Positions 12,896 to 25,320 of a DNA stretch of 64,000 bases are shown in pieces (the first letter of the stretch is position 1; each line of letters begins with the position of its first letter). Location of the stretch: assembly GCA_013398955.1 (NCBI GenBank), contig VWPU01011594.1:1-64000 (forward strand). The letters run 5' to 3'. The notes below the pieces were generated by a model, which was not told the origin of the DNA, did no database searches, and worked only from the letters and a program-made list of their open reading frames with translations. Source of the stretch: Callaeas wilsoni (lineage: Eukaryota; Chordata; Aves; Passeriformes; Callaeidae). A program made the position numbers and the translations under genes.

Positions 12896-15800
12896 GGACA
12901 GGCACGTTACTAAACACGGTCCTAGTTAAGATGAAGCCTGCAGAGGGTCAAGGGGCTGATCCCAATAGTACCAGTCAAGATCAGTGGTAGGTGCGCTCAG
13001 GTAGCCAGGCCCTTCTCAAATTTCAGTGTTGCTGGAAAATAAGTTTTACTCTCTAGTGAGCCATATTGTCAGCCTCCTTTGCACAGACATCCTTTCATTA
13101 CCTGTGAACTACAATATATTGATCTAGCTCTTATTCTTTTCACAACAATGTACCTGAGGCACAAATTCAGTTCTCTTAAAATACATTCTTGGCAAAGGGC
13201 ATCACATGAATATATACGCTACATATGCATGTATAGCATTAGCGGGTAGCATTACTTTATATTGCTTCCCCAAAGACACACTTTTGTGCTAAAAGGAGCT
13301 TCCAGTAGGCTCTCCCAATAGGCAGAGACATTTTTCTCTCTTCTGCTTGAAAATTACTTTTTTTTTTCCTTAAAGAGCTGGTGAAAGCTATGAACTTGCT
13401 TTCCAACTTTAATGTGTACCTTTTAACTTAATACATGTTCATCAAAAGCTTAGATTATTTTAACTACTTAAAAAGAAAAATAAACCTGTTATAAACTGCA
13501 TATATCACACCAAAGAGTATTTTCTCACTTGGATTTTGCTGACCAGACTGAAGAGAGTTGCCAACCAGCCCTGAATGTGCATATTTGGTTGTTACAGAAC
13601 AAAATACTAGCAGCAATGGAAGAGAAAGTTAGACCTGGAGGAATCTTACTTATTAAACAAATAATAAAAATATTTATGTGGCAATCAACATCACATTCAT
13701 ACAAATACAGAATGATATGTAATGAATTCTAAATATGGAATGACTTCAATAAAATTTAAATCACTATAAACCTAGAATCTGCATGTTACTCTTGACCTTA
13801 ACAGAGAACCAACACATCAGACACTAAAAGTCTGATTACTATAAAAGTAATTTTAACAGAACTAACATCAATAATTTGATGTTTTAGACACTTGTGTAGT
13901 ATTATAAATACATGTAATTGGCAGCAGATTAATTTCCCAAAAGTCTTATAATCTTTTGGCATACTGCCAACATAATTAAAAAAAAAAATTTATTTATGAG
14001 TACATGCATCTGGTTCTAATGAACTAACTTTACCTGGTAATATCAGTGTTTGTGTAACTGATGACATTAACACAATAAAGTTATCAACATGCCTCTCAAA
14101 ACAGCCTTTTGCAAGTGACAACTACACACAAACTAGACAATGAAAGGTAAAAAGGCAGAAAATCACAGCCCAGCATTAAGCAATCATCAGGTTCAGTGTT
14201 TTGTAAACTCAAGGATAGCTTTGCTGTCATTAACACGGTAATCCCTAATCTAACAGTATTTCTGCTGTTCTGAAGTGCTTCAAAGAGAAAAAACATACAT
14301 CATAAATTCTCTTGCGTGTATTACCTAGACTATCAATTCGACCATAAGACAGCATCCATCCCATCCCATCCTGTTATCAATGGATGGCCTTGTCTATGAA
14401 CAGCGCTCCCATTTCCCTTCTCTTCTGGATGATAGGATGGAACATTTTCCCAGGCTTAACAACAGCAAACCAAAGACACACAGAATGGTCTGAAGACTGA
14501 AGTGGAACTGACTTCTTCTACCCCAAGTTAATTCTGCTATTTAGAAATTGACAGTATGATTAGTAAATAATAAAAATATTGTGTAAAAATTTCTCTAGCC
14601 CATTCTGTCTCTACTCCCCTGAATCTCCTTGGCAGGAAAATGAGGACTTAAGAATTTTGCATTTTTTCCACAAAGAGCAAAACATCCCAGTTCTAGGTGC
14701 TCTTACCACTATACAGCAGATCCTCTCAGTCACCAACATTTTCCTTCGTACTTTCGATAGAATATTCTTCCCTCAAGTATACAACATTTCTGAATTCGCT
14801 CTCTCAAATAGAAATCCCAAAACATCCAAGGAGGCACATACTTCACATGAAGGAAATGCAGATACCTTTATATGTCAGCCACACTGATCTCACAGCTGGT
14901 CTTCGTGCCACCAATTTTCACCAATGGATGGAATTTTCATCAATACCATTAATTTAAAAACCCCACAGCATTGCAGAAACACACGTGACACCCAGGCGGC
15001 TATGGTGATGCTACACAGATCTGAGGAAAATGTTCATATATTCTTTTAAAACAAATATACAGTTAAGACTATATTCCTTGGCTGAAAAGAATACAACAGA
15101 AACTTCTGAACAAGAAACACATTTGTCTGTAAGAACTGAGGTATTTCACAGCCTTGACTGATTTATTTATTTTTAAGATGAAACATCCATATTTTGGCTA
15201 CGTCTTTTAAACTCAGATTGAAGGGGATATCATTCTACCTGCTGATAAAGAGATTTTTTTTTTTTTTCTTTGTGACTTAAAATCCATTTAATCTGGTTTT
15301 GTTCCCCGGCCTCTTCTCCTTTTATCATGTTTACAATTTTTCATAGAAGTGTTTTATAAAATTCCCCTTGGAATACACCTCTTCCGCATATTCTGAAAGA
15401 GAATTCATTTGGGCTTTTAAAGAAAATGTCAGAAGATGAGACAACGAAGACCAACGGGTCCTTGCTCGGTAGTGCTGCTTACAGAACTTACTTTACCCCA
15501 AAACAATGTATTTGTTTGACTCTCATTCTGTTGTTTGAAGGACAGAAAAATGTATGCAGACCATAAAGGAAAGGGAGGGTTGGGGCTGGAAGTGAATACA
15601 ACATCTGAGGAACCTTCACCATATTCTTTGACTGACGTGAGGCCAGGTGAAAAGAAGGGGGTACCTTTTGTTTCTGTAAAGCTGACAGATGTACTATGAA
15701 CTTGATTGTACTTGGTAATTCCAAAAAGCAGAGGAAAGAAAAAGGAGGAGGCCAATTTATCTCCACAGGTGTTAAACGTGTAATCATCTCGGATGCACCC

Positions 15801-16937
15801 TATTAGGTGAATGGAGCAAGCATGCTACAAGAAACAGCAGCTCTTTCATTTCAGGCCCAAGTGCATGTCACTCTAAGACAGCTGCTAAATAGACAACAGC
15901 ACAAATGCCAACACAGAGAGTAATTCTAACTCTGAGATACCCTGATATGCTCTCGAAGAAACCACAAGATGCTTCAGTGCAGTCACATTACATGGTACGG
16001 TTCAAATACAGAGAGGAGGGTATTACAGCATCCCTCGGGACTGACACAAAAAGGAAGCTTTTTACTTTAATCTTAGAGAGGTGCTTGAGAATCCATATGG
16101 AAACCTATACTAAATCAAGATGAATTAAAGGCAAAACTTACTGTTACTAGTACTTTAAAGCAGACAATTAATTTTTTTAAAAAAAGCACAAGCCACTACT
16201 CAGTTCAGGAAGAAAAAAAAACCCAAAAGAAACCCAAAAATCTTACAGGATCAACTGTTCCTATAAAGTCTCTCTGGAGGGCATTTTTTTCCCCCTTGTG
16301 ATACTTCTTGGACTGTGTAACACTGAATTGGCAAATATGGGTCTTAGGATCCGAAATATGTCACAAAAACAACTGTGCCAAGTGAGACCACAGGTATGTC
16401 CATCTTCAAACACCAGGCTGCCTCACACACTTAATTATCGTACCCATGGTACAGAGAAACAGTGACAACAATTTGCTCTTGCATCAACACAGTTATCCTA
16501 CAGTCTAATCACTTCCTTTTAGCTGAAGATTTGCATATTTACTAAAGTTTATTTCTTACTTTTATTTATTTAAAGTTATTTCAGAGAAGTTATAAACCTG
16601 CTGACGTTACAACAAAAGGCCACATTAGAGGCCAGAAGCAATCACTGCAATTACTGACAAAAATCAAAGGTGGGATGTTTGTTGAAAATCCTGAGGCTCA
16701 CTGACTCATCCTTACTATTTTAGTCTATATTCACACTGATCTTAGTTTATTATTCCCAACTCAAACATGTCAGAACGTCTGCAACAGCAAAGGCACGCAG
16801 TATACCAAAGCACTAAAATATTCCTCCCTTCATTTCAATTGCCAATGTCAGAAATTGTTTCATAGGCATGGAGTAAAATCAGGACCTGCTGCCATAAAAA
16901 AAAAAAATCCAACAGAATGTGCAAGTTTCAAAGATAC

Positions 16938-16956
16938 CTATATTATTATTATTATC
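16938..16956 (+). repeat. (TTA)n short microsatellite
   Basis: Five to six TTA units within CTATATTATTATTATTATCA. Too short for any inference. Confidence 0.8.
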
Positions 16957-18235
16957 ACAGCTCAAAAACCTGTAAATCCAGATTAGCTGAGACACCAGCT
17001 ACACAGAAGAACAAATCTCCAGAATAAAGTGTCTCCAACAAGTTGGGTGGTGAATAGGCCTCACCTAACAAAATAAAACAACAACAACAGAAAATCCCAT
17101 CTCCTTAGAGTAGGAATTACTGTCAATCCTGTAAGAGAAAAAAAGCCACACATCTGACTTTTGTAGAAACACAAATATTAACCAAGCAAGAGAAGAACTT
17201 CATACGACAGTGCACCCTAAGATGACATATTAAAAAATCCAAAATGAGGTTTTTTCCTAATGTCACAGCAACACCTGTGCCTAGGTAAGTATCAAAGATC
17301 TCGGCCATTATTCCTAGCTGTCCACTAGATTGCTACATTTATGGAAAAAGTTACTTAATAGTAGGCATTTCAGTAGGGCACTGACTGAGAACCTATTTTA
17401 TTTTAGCTAAATGTTTCTAGAGCTTGACAGTAAATGATATGCATGAGCCATGTTGACTGTCATCTTCCACTTTTGACTGTCAGACATAGAAGTAACTTGC
17501 TAATGTTTCATTCCAATTTCAGCACCATGAGTGCGTTGCATAAGCTGCCTGCTAAAAGCTGTTCCAGATGGAATGACAGTATTTTGTAGGACCCCAAAGA
17601 TGTAGCCATAGCGATGAATATGTGTCAACAGCATTGACAGCATGACCTTTTTTCCCTTTTTTTGTCAACAGTTCTTATTTCCACCCTTTTTAATTTTTCC
17701 ACATTCCATATAAGACAGCCCACATAGGAAAATGAAGAGTTTCAGTCTCTCAGCCATCTTGGATCACCTACAACCTCATCTACCTGACTACACGAGGCAG
17801 AGGACAAGGGAGGAAGGTGTGTAAACAATTAGGTGTTTTCAAAATTACAGCCAAGGCCCAAAATTCACTTCAAAGAGGAAACAAAACCCAATCCCCTACT
17901 AACATAAGAACGATGAAGAGCCTTGATGATTTTCATTAGGGATACTTTTTCTCATGAACAGTCAGTAAAATGCCAGTACTCCTCACATTGGAAACAACCT
18001 GTTAACAATTAATAACAATTTCTACTGATTACACCATTTTTACTGATAATTTTTATACTATATTAACATCAAAGAACATTCATTATTAGCTCTTATTACA
18101 ATAAATCACAAAAAGTCTACTTATCCTGCTCAAATAAAAATATGTAAATTACACCCACTGCTCATTTTAAACAATGCAGGTAAAACAATACAATTTTTCT
18201 GACACACAGGCTGTGCAAGGAACACAAAGAGCACT

Positions 18236-18250
18236 TTACACACACACACG
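18236..18250 (+). repeat. (CA)n short microsatellite
   Basis: TTACACACACACACACG, about six to seven CA units. Confidence 0.8.
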
Positions 18251-19183
18251 TTCTGCTTTGCACCCTCAAAAGAGGAAATTACCACAGGGCACTTCTGTCC
18301 TTTTTCAGATGAACAGTTTAGTATGCTGACAAACATTTAATTTACATTTTTTAGTTTTTCCTCTACAATATAAAATAATTTCTTTTTGACACAAAATGCC
18401 ATAGCACACAGCACAAGAAGGGAAAAAAAAAAGCAGTGCAAGGCTGGAAGGCAGCAGAGAGAATTGAGAAGGAATGGCTTTTGTTATTTCGACAGCCCTC
18501 AGCTTGCTGCATAGTTGGATTTATAATATGTTCTTTAGGAGCAGTGGTTTTCATGGTGTAAGAGTGCCACACAGCTCTGGTTCCTGCAGTGCTCACACCA
18601 ACAACTTCAAAACTAACTCACTGCAGATGTCCCTGTGATCATCTAATCAGACATCAAAAGCAATATACTGACAAGCTCCTGTGCTGATTAGAAGTGTTCT
18701 ATATGTGTTTCACAGCGTAAACAGACACACAGTGGTTGCTTTATAAATGGATTCACCCACACCAGAATTCCCCTTTAAAAAATTCCAACTGTTCGGAACT
18801 CCCCAGCTGAATGACAGAAAATCCTTTTAAATCTCCCCAGATCTTCTGTTCAGTTCCACACTGCAGTATTTCAAGAGCAAGAGTTAAATTATTAATAGGA
18901 AAACTTTTACCAGAAAAAAGTAAATGCCTTCCAGAATTCAAAAACCTTGCTATTCTGAATGACAGCCTGAGACCACACCACATCAGGGAGGCAGTCTTGC
19001 CTTTACCCTCCAACACACATGGTAATAGCTAAGATGTATTTCCAAATCTACTTTGATGTCTGATTATTATACATTGACAAGCATGGATTTAAAGCATTAC
19101 AAGTGCACCAGCACTGCTAGTTCCTGAAAAAAATACTATGTTTCTCCCAATATCTGGTTTCCCGCTCAGAGTCCACCTCCTAC

Positions 19184-19512
19184 AACACTTAAAGAGGACC
19201 TATAAGAAAGATGGGGACAGACTTTTCAGTAGAGCCTGATGTGACAGGACAAAGAGTAATGGTTTTAAAGTAAAAGGGGGTAGATTTAGACTAGAGAAAA
19301 GGAGGATGTTTTTTACAAAGTAGGTGACAAAACACTGGAACAGGCTGCCCAGAGACGAGGGAGATGCCCTGTCCCTGGGAACATTCAAGGTCAGGCTGGA
19401 TGGGGCTCTGACCAACCTGATCTAGTGGAAAACGTCCATGCTTACGGTAGGAGGGATGAAACCAGATGACCTTTAAGGGTCCCTTACAACCCGAAGTGTT
19501 GTATGATTCTAT
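19184..19512 (+). mobile_element. CR1 LINE fragment, 3' end, sense on plus strand
   Basis: About 330 bases match the 3' part of a CR1 non-LTR retrotransposon as found in birds. Recognisable blocks, in order, are AGAAAGATGGGGACAGACTT, TAGATTTAGACTAGA, ACTGGAACAGGCTGCCCAGAG, the CTGATCTAGTGG block, and CCCTTACAACCC. The element ends in TATGATTCTAT, the characteristic CR1 3' terminal motif. It is 5'-truncated, as most CR1 copies are, and many substitutions and small indels break the ORF2 tail. It lies antisense to PARD3B in intron 4. The minus-strand open frames here are shadows. Confidence 0.9.
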
Positions 19513-20987
19513 CACATAACTATGAGAGAATTTCATATCGAAATTCTAACACATACAAAAGGACCAGAAAGTAAAACTATCTGACCTAGACCAGTAAACA
19601 TACTGGACAAAAGTTCTATCTTCTAAAATCCGACAGGCAACACATTCCTCATGGCAGTGCAGTCTCTCAGCTCAAGTCTTAGCAGAAATCTGCTGAATCA
19701 AGTTATAAACTCTACAGAACTACTCCACTGCTCTGGCAAAAAAGACCTTTTCTGCCCTACTTTTAAATAGCATGATAAGATGAACTAATATTTCTGGGTT
19801 TTTTTAATACTAAAATACTGACACATTTTGTAAGTACTGCTGATTATCTCATAGCCGAATTTGTAGCATATCTTTATGTTTACATGTGTATATAATATCA
19901 CATAGAAAAGGAACAAATTGTGAAGCTGCATCTTTACATATGTGGATGTTATGCTAATTCACAGACTCCTAATCAGGAAGGCTAATACACGACAAGCACA
20001 ATTAACAGCCAGAAGAACCAGAGGAGGTTTTGACCCTTTTTAACAAGAGCTTGAAACATAAAAATGTTCTAATTATATATCAACCTTATTCAAAATTGCA
20101 AATTACATGTCCACAATGCATAAAATACAGTCAATTTCAAGTCACATCTAGGCAAAAATTGAAACTGTATTGAGCCACTGGAGCAGCTCTTCAATTGATC
20201 CAGCATCTCATTGTATCTTTAAATATGGATAAATACAATTTAACCCACCAGTCCTATTGATTAACTCCAAGATAACCTAAGTATTTGTCCAGAAAACATG
20301 TAACTATAAAAGAAAGTCATGCAGAAAATAGCATACAATAATAATCAGCAAGTTAACTAGAGGGGGTGAAACCTTAGTCCGACTAGAATTAACATAAAAT
20401 TCTTATCAATTCAAATAGGATCACAATCCTCTGTCTAAAATTCATGACAAATCAAGTATTGATAGTAGAGGAAGTTTGTCCCGGGGCAAAAAGAGAGACA
20501 AGAAGTAACGGCTCCAGAAACAAAAGTTCAGATGTTATAATTATACATTAGCAATTACTACCTGAATGAACTGGACTGAGCAGAAGCAGCAAAATGTATT
20601 CTGCTCTTTAACACCAAACCAACAGAAGCACACGATTTAGACTTCCTGCCTTGCTGCATCTCATCCCTACCATGTTGGGCAGAGAGATCCAGTCAGGAAC
20701 TTCTGAGCTGGTGAAGAAAACCCGAAACCGCAGCTCCTCTCAGCAAACTGGGGACTACTGTTGAGCAAGTGTTAAAGTGTCCCAAGAATGCTTGCTTCTT
20801 CTGAAAGGTTTCAACCATCTCAATCCCACCGCATGGCCTCGCTCCAGAGGAGATCCCTAGCTGAAGACTACATGCCCATTGCTAAACCCACTTTGTGAAG
20901 CTATGCCATTTGCAGCCAGAAAGCAGCTGGACCAGCCCTTGGCCTTTGCCAGAGCAAAGCTATGGGCACAGAACTTATCAGAGAAGT

Positions 20988-21716
20988 AGAATCACAGAAT
21001 CCTAGAATGGCTTAAGTTGGAAGGGACTATAAGCATCACCTAGTCCCAACGCCCCTGATAGAGGCAGGGACACCTTTCACTAGATAAGGATGCTCAGAGC
21101 CCCATCCAACCTGGCCTTGAATACATCCAGAGATGGGCATCCATAGTTTCTCTGGGCAACTTGTGCCAGTGCCTCACCACCCTCAACCATAAAGAATTTC
21201 TTCCGCCTATCTAACCTAAATTTCCCCTTTCTCAGTTTGCACCCGTTATTCCTTGTCCTGTCACCACAGTTCCTGATGAAGAGTCCCTCTCTGGCTTCCT
21301 TGCAGGCCCCCGTCAGATACTGGAAGGCTCCTATGAGGTTTCCACACAACCTTCTCTTCTCCAGGTTGAGCAGCCCCAACTTTCTCAGCCTGTCTTCAAA
21401 GGGGAGGTGCTCTAGGCCCCTTACCAACTTCATGGCCCTCCTCTGGACTCACTCCAAGGTCCTCGTCTTTCCTGTACTGGGGACCCCAGAGGTGGATGCA
21501 GCAGTCCAGGTAGGGTCTCACCAGAATAGAGTAGAGAGGCAGAAACCCCTCCCTCAACCTGCTGGTCACGCTTTTATTGCAGCCCAGGGTTCAGGTGACT
21601 TTCTGGGCTGCAAGTGCATGTTGCCGGCTCACACTGAGTTTTTCCATCAGTCATTACCCCTTCAGTCCTCTGCAGGGCTGCTCTCAACCACTTCTCTGCC
21701 CAACCCACAGGTGTTG
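20988..21716 (-). mobile_element. CR1 LINE fragment, ORF2 C-terminus and 3' end
   Basis: About 730 bases of CR1 in antisense orientation on the plus strand. Its 3' end is at the low-coordinate side, where the plus strand reads AATCACAGAATCCTAGAATGG and AGTTGGAAGGGACTATAAGC. Inside, the plus strand shows CAACTTGTGCCAGTGCCTCA, TCTCCAGGTTGAGCAGCCCC and CTCCTCTGGACTCACTCC, all complements of CR1 ORF2. The minus-strand frame at 21080-21433 carries the CR1 C-terminal signature: LGLLNLEKRRL near its start, FRLDRRKKFF in the middle and FKARLDGAL near its end. The reverse-transcriptase catalytic core is absent, so the copy is 5'-truncated and dead. It is in the same orientation as PARD3B. Confidence 0.95.
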
Positions 21717-22582
21717 CATAAGTACATTAAACTAATTCTGTATCCCTGAAGTCCTCTCCAGATACCTAGGGAAGAAGTTTTCATTCTTGAAAGCCTGGCC
21801 AGGGCTCTGTGATCCTAACTAGGCAGAAGAGCTAAAGAGTACCTTTAATAAAGCAAAAAATTCATTAACAAATAGATTTTCTTCAATAACAAATTCTGAT
21901 GTGTGTTACCCTTATTTTTCCCTGATTACTTTCTCTAAATTTTTCAGTGGCAGCTATCACAATAAGGAAAGAGAGGTTTGGATGAAAAAAGAAACTCAAA
22001 TTTTGTACCATCTGTTAAATGACTTCCAGTCTGAGGGAACAGATGCTGGACTTCACTATCAGTTTTTGATTGATCTAGAAGTATTTTGTTAATTGGGGCT
22101 AAAACTACAGCTAAGATATGTCAGAGAAAATAAGAAAGAATAGCTCAAATTCTCCTCAAACTACCTGGTCACTCAGAAATGGTTTTGTTATTTTTGTAAT
22201 CATCATACAGCATTAAAAAAATCAGATCTTCCTTTGAATAAATGGGACAACATCTGAAAAACAGAACACATGCTCTGCTTGATGCCCTAAGTACTGTGAA
22301 GAGCTCAAATGGCTCATCAGGTTCAACCAGTTCACCTGAATGGGATAGCAAAGTTCTTTTCTTGTATTACTGCATGTTTGCTGTCATGGTTCATGCATTA
22401 CTCATTGTACAACTGAAGGACACTTTCCAGGAGGTAAATCAGCGTTGTGTTCAGAGGATGCCATGGTAGTCACGTCTCAAAAATCTGCTGAGGCACTGGT
22501 GTACCTGGTGTATCAGTGCACGCCGTGGAGGGCAGCATGCGGGTATTTCTGCACAGAGCCGACTGCCAGTTCCACGTGTGCC

Positions 22583-22607
22583 AAACGCCAAAACGCCAGA
22601 AACGCCA
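22583..22607 (+). repeat. Three copies of AAACGCCA
   Basis: The 8-mer AAACGCCA occurs at 22583-22590, 22591-22598 and 22600-22607, with a single G between copies two and three. Each copy carries one CpG, unusual in this CpG-poor intron. Confidence 0.85.
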
Positions 22608-25191
22608 AAACAGCTCAGCTAATCATGAAAGTCAGTTTCAATTACAAAATAATTGCTCAGATAATTGTGGCATAAGTACAGAGATTTAATTTTCACTACA
22701 TGCACTGAAGAATGTTTCATCTACCAACAGTTCTGAGTTTTCTAACTTGTACATGACTATAAGGAAGCAGTTTAATGTGAAAAAAACCCTCTGGTTTGTG
22801 GCAAAGGAAATTCACTATTTGTTTTACATTTTCAGCAGCAATGTACGGAAAAAATGAATTTTTTCTAAATAGTGCTTTAACACTTGAAAGACTATAGCTA
22901 TTTTCAAAATTCAGTGCTCAGTTATTTGTGCCATGTTTTTTCATTTGTCAGATATTGATTTTTCTGCATGTTTTAAAACAATCTGTACCTAATTTAACCT
23001 ATATTATTTAAGCTTTCTGTGTTTCCCAGAACATTATGCCAAAGCATATTTTGGTATGATTGACGACGAGAGTTTTAGAAATGGTACTGTTGCAAAAATA
23101 AGAGTTAGTGTAATGTATTTTGCTGTAACAGATTTTTGCTTTCACAAAAAAAATCCAGAACAACACCAAACCACAACTTTCAACTTTCTGGACGTCCCCC
23201 TCTCCCCACGTTACATATATTAAAAAATGTCCTTCTCCAGCCCTGCTACCTGTCCAGCTTTGACTGTCACCCTCCAGCTGAGAGAGGGATGCTCTGTATT
23301 TTAGCACAGAGGACTCCTTTGAGGCTAGAGGATTCCTATGTATTGATGCAAGTCAGTGAAGCATTGGGAGGTTTTAACCTCCAAGTATTACTGCAATTCT
23401 CATGTAATGGCATAAAACGCACTTGTCACCACTAAAATTACATTAAATAATCCAACTCAACTAAATGCTATTTTTTTCTTCTTGATGGTCTATAAAGCAC
23501 TCAAAACACTCCCTGGAAAGAAACAAATTTCACTTAACTTTCCAGCTTTTTTTGCCATTTTCATGGTTGTAAAATACCAGAGGTCAGCATTACGTACTGA
23601 CATACTTTATAAATTTCTCAACTTTGCCAAGATTGTAAGATCTGCACTGTTAACCAAGAATTCTTCTTTGTACTTTCATTTATCAGACTAAGTCAGTATT
23701 TCATTAATATGTAAATACTTGTAGCAAACATCAAGAAAAACCTCTCAGCTCTAACAGGTCTGACAAATGATGCAGAACTTCAACAAAGTTCAGCCCCCTG
23801 TAACATCATAATGTACCTGGAGAGTCATCGAGACTTTTAAAATCGCACCACTTAGCAAATAACACAAGCCATTGTAAAATAAGGTGCACACAAAGTATTT
23901 AGATGCACATGCATTTGACCATGCAAAGAGGAACAATGAACTAAATGTCAACTAAAATCCTGTGTTGGCCTTCAGAATGACAGTGTTAGATTGAGACCCA
24001 CAAAACATCATTTGCATGGAAGTCAACTGACTGCGTATTTACTTCCTTTATTCACGTGAACTTAACTGGAAGTTTGGTCTTAAATACTCCTTCAGCTGAA
24101 AGGTTCCCACCTCCAGCTTGTGTCGCTGAACCCCAGTTCTCTCCCCCTCTACTCCCTAATGTGCCAACGCAGCCATCTGTGGAACCTTGCTATAAACTAG
24201 TTGTGATCTAGCCTGCAACATCCCTCCCGCACCAAATAAAGACTCAGCGTTTCTGAGTGTTGTTTTGTTTTGAAGCAAAACAGGAATAGATTGTTTTGCA
24301 CAGCTGGGGACAGGGAGTGAACTGCAACATTGTATAGAGAAGCTAAAAGGAAAAAGGCATAAATATTTCAAGCAAATGAAAGCAGCAGCATCATTTAAGC
24401 CCGCATTCATGTGATCTAAAGTAGAGCAGAACTAGACCCACCAGAGCTTTCTAGGCAAACACTAAAAAATAGCTCTATTCTGCTCGAGACACTTACGTGT
24501 CCCAGCTGACGTTCAGAGATTCTAAAGAATTTCACTGGTTTATAAGTAATGTAGGAACACCTTCCCCACACACAAAGCTTCAGGCCTTAAAACTGCGAAA
24601 TAGAACATGTGGCCCAAGTGTGACTAAGACAGCATCACTTTTAGAAGATTAAAGACAGCCTGCAAAACCAGATGATCAAGAGTTACTGCATCTTCACTAG
24701 CTATGGCTTTGCAATAATAATTAGTAATAACTATATTGAAAAAAAACTTGTGCTCAAAAGGGAAGAATCAGTTTGTAAAACAGAAAAGTGAGAAAAAGAA
24801 GAGACCATACAGGATAGTAGCAGGGTACCAAACATGACAAATGCCATTAGAAAACAAGAGAAGTGAAAAAGGGTGTGAGACCAAAGAAGCAATGGTAAAC
24901 TGGACAACATGATACCGAACAAATAAAGAACTCATGAAAGTTCAGTTCATATTCCAATGCCTCATGATACCATTGAGCTTTATGTAAATCTCTTATTTAA
25001 AAAAAATAGAACCAGTGTTAATTGATTGTATCATCTAAAATAACTATTTTTCCAGAGAAAAATGTCTACTTTATATAAAATGAGTATGATGCATGTTGTT
25101 ATAGATCCAAATACACACATAGCTTATAAAACTACTATATACCAACAGGTAAGAAAGGTTTTGGTCTTAAGAAAAAGGTGAGTTACATGAC

Positions 25192-25197
25192 ACCTAC
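25192..25197 (-). promoter_or_regulatory. PARD3B: 5' splice site (donor) of PARD3B exon 4, two alternatives
   Basis: The minus strand reads GTGGCA then GTAGGTGTCATG. The first GT (25197-25196) gives donor GTAGGT, with A at +3, G at +5 and T at +6 but A rather than G at -1. The second GT (25193-25192) has G at -1 but a poor GTGTCA. The first is preferred from its intronic bases and from protein alignment. The second remains possible and would change the reading phase into the next exon. Confidence 0.6.
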
Positions 25198-25304
25198 TGC
25201 CACAGCATGCTTGGGACCGTGGTCACTGGGATGAGAAGCACTTGGGAAGTCAGCAGGTGCGCCCAAAGCTGGATCACTGCTCCTCCGTACCAGAAGCGGT
25301 GTGC
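25198..25304 (-). CDS. PARD3B: PARD3B exon 4 (linker with RRSSDP motif)
   Basis: The exon supplies the last two bases of the glycine codon begun by exon 3, then encodes TPLLVRRSSDPALG, a proline/alanine/serine stretch including PSASHPSD, and PKHAVA. The joined KLG-TPLLVRRSSDP matches mammalian PARD3B. The acceptor is strong: on the minus strand a T-rich tract ending TTGTCTTGTAG directly precedes GCACACC. The 3' end is less certain. A donor GTAGGT after codon 35 gives the end used here (25198, phase 0, ungapped match to the human ending KLVVP). A weaker donor GTGTCA four bases on would end the exon at 25194, adding a valine codon and one base. RRSSDP corresponds to the PARD3 site around Ser144 reported to bind 14-3-3 when phosphorylated. 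The segment is a disordered linker before PDZ1, whose exon is not in this window. Confidence 0.9.
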
Positions 25305-25320
25305 CTACAAGACAAAATAG
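25305..25320 (-). promoter_or_regulatory. PARD3B: 3' splice site (acceptor) of PARD3B exon 4
   Basis: The minus strand reads CTATTTTGTCTTGTAG just before GCACACCGC. The polypyrimidine tract is clear, and the AG at 25306-25305 gives the phase-1 start needed to complete the glycine codon from exon 3. Confidence 0.88.

Larger units (their letters stand above)
1..25197 (-). other. PARD3B: PARD3B intron 4, 5' part
   Basis: About 25.2 kb of non-coding DNA downstream of exon 4 in transcription order. I did not find the next exon, which should lead into PDZ1 with a GGPLGIHVVPF-type stretch. It contains two CR1 fragments in opposite orientation (19.2 kb and 21.0-21.7 kb), a GC-rich patch at 12.55-12.9 kb, the N-flanked duplication near 6.0 kb and several simple repeats. 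The AT-rich segments around 1.3-1.7, 3.2-3.5 and 5.2-5.5 kb are dense in homeodomain-like motifs. The rest shows nothing I can define. Confidence 0.75.

Noticed and set aside
21080..21433. 117-codon minus-strand frame with FRLDRRKKFF
   Set aside because: It is the C-terminal tail of CR1 ORF2 from a truncated copy, not a host gene. Reported as part of the mobile element.
21237..21749. 170-codon plus-strand frame
   Set aside because: It is the antisense strand of a CR1 fragment; complemented CR1 often gives such frames.
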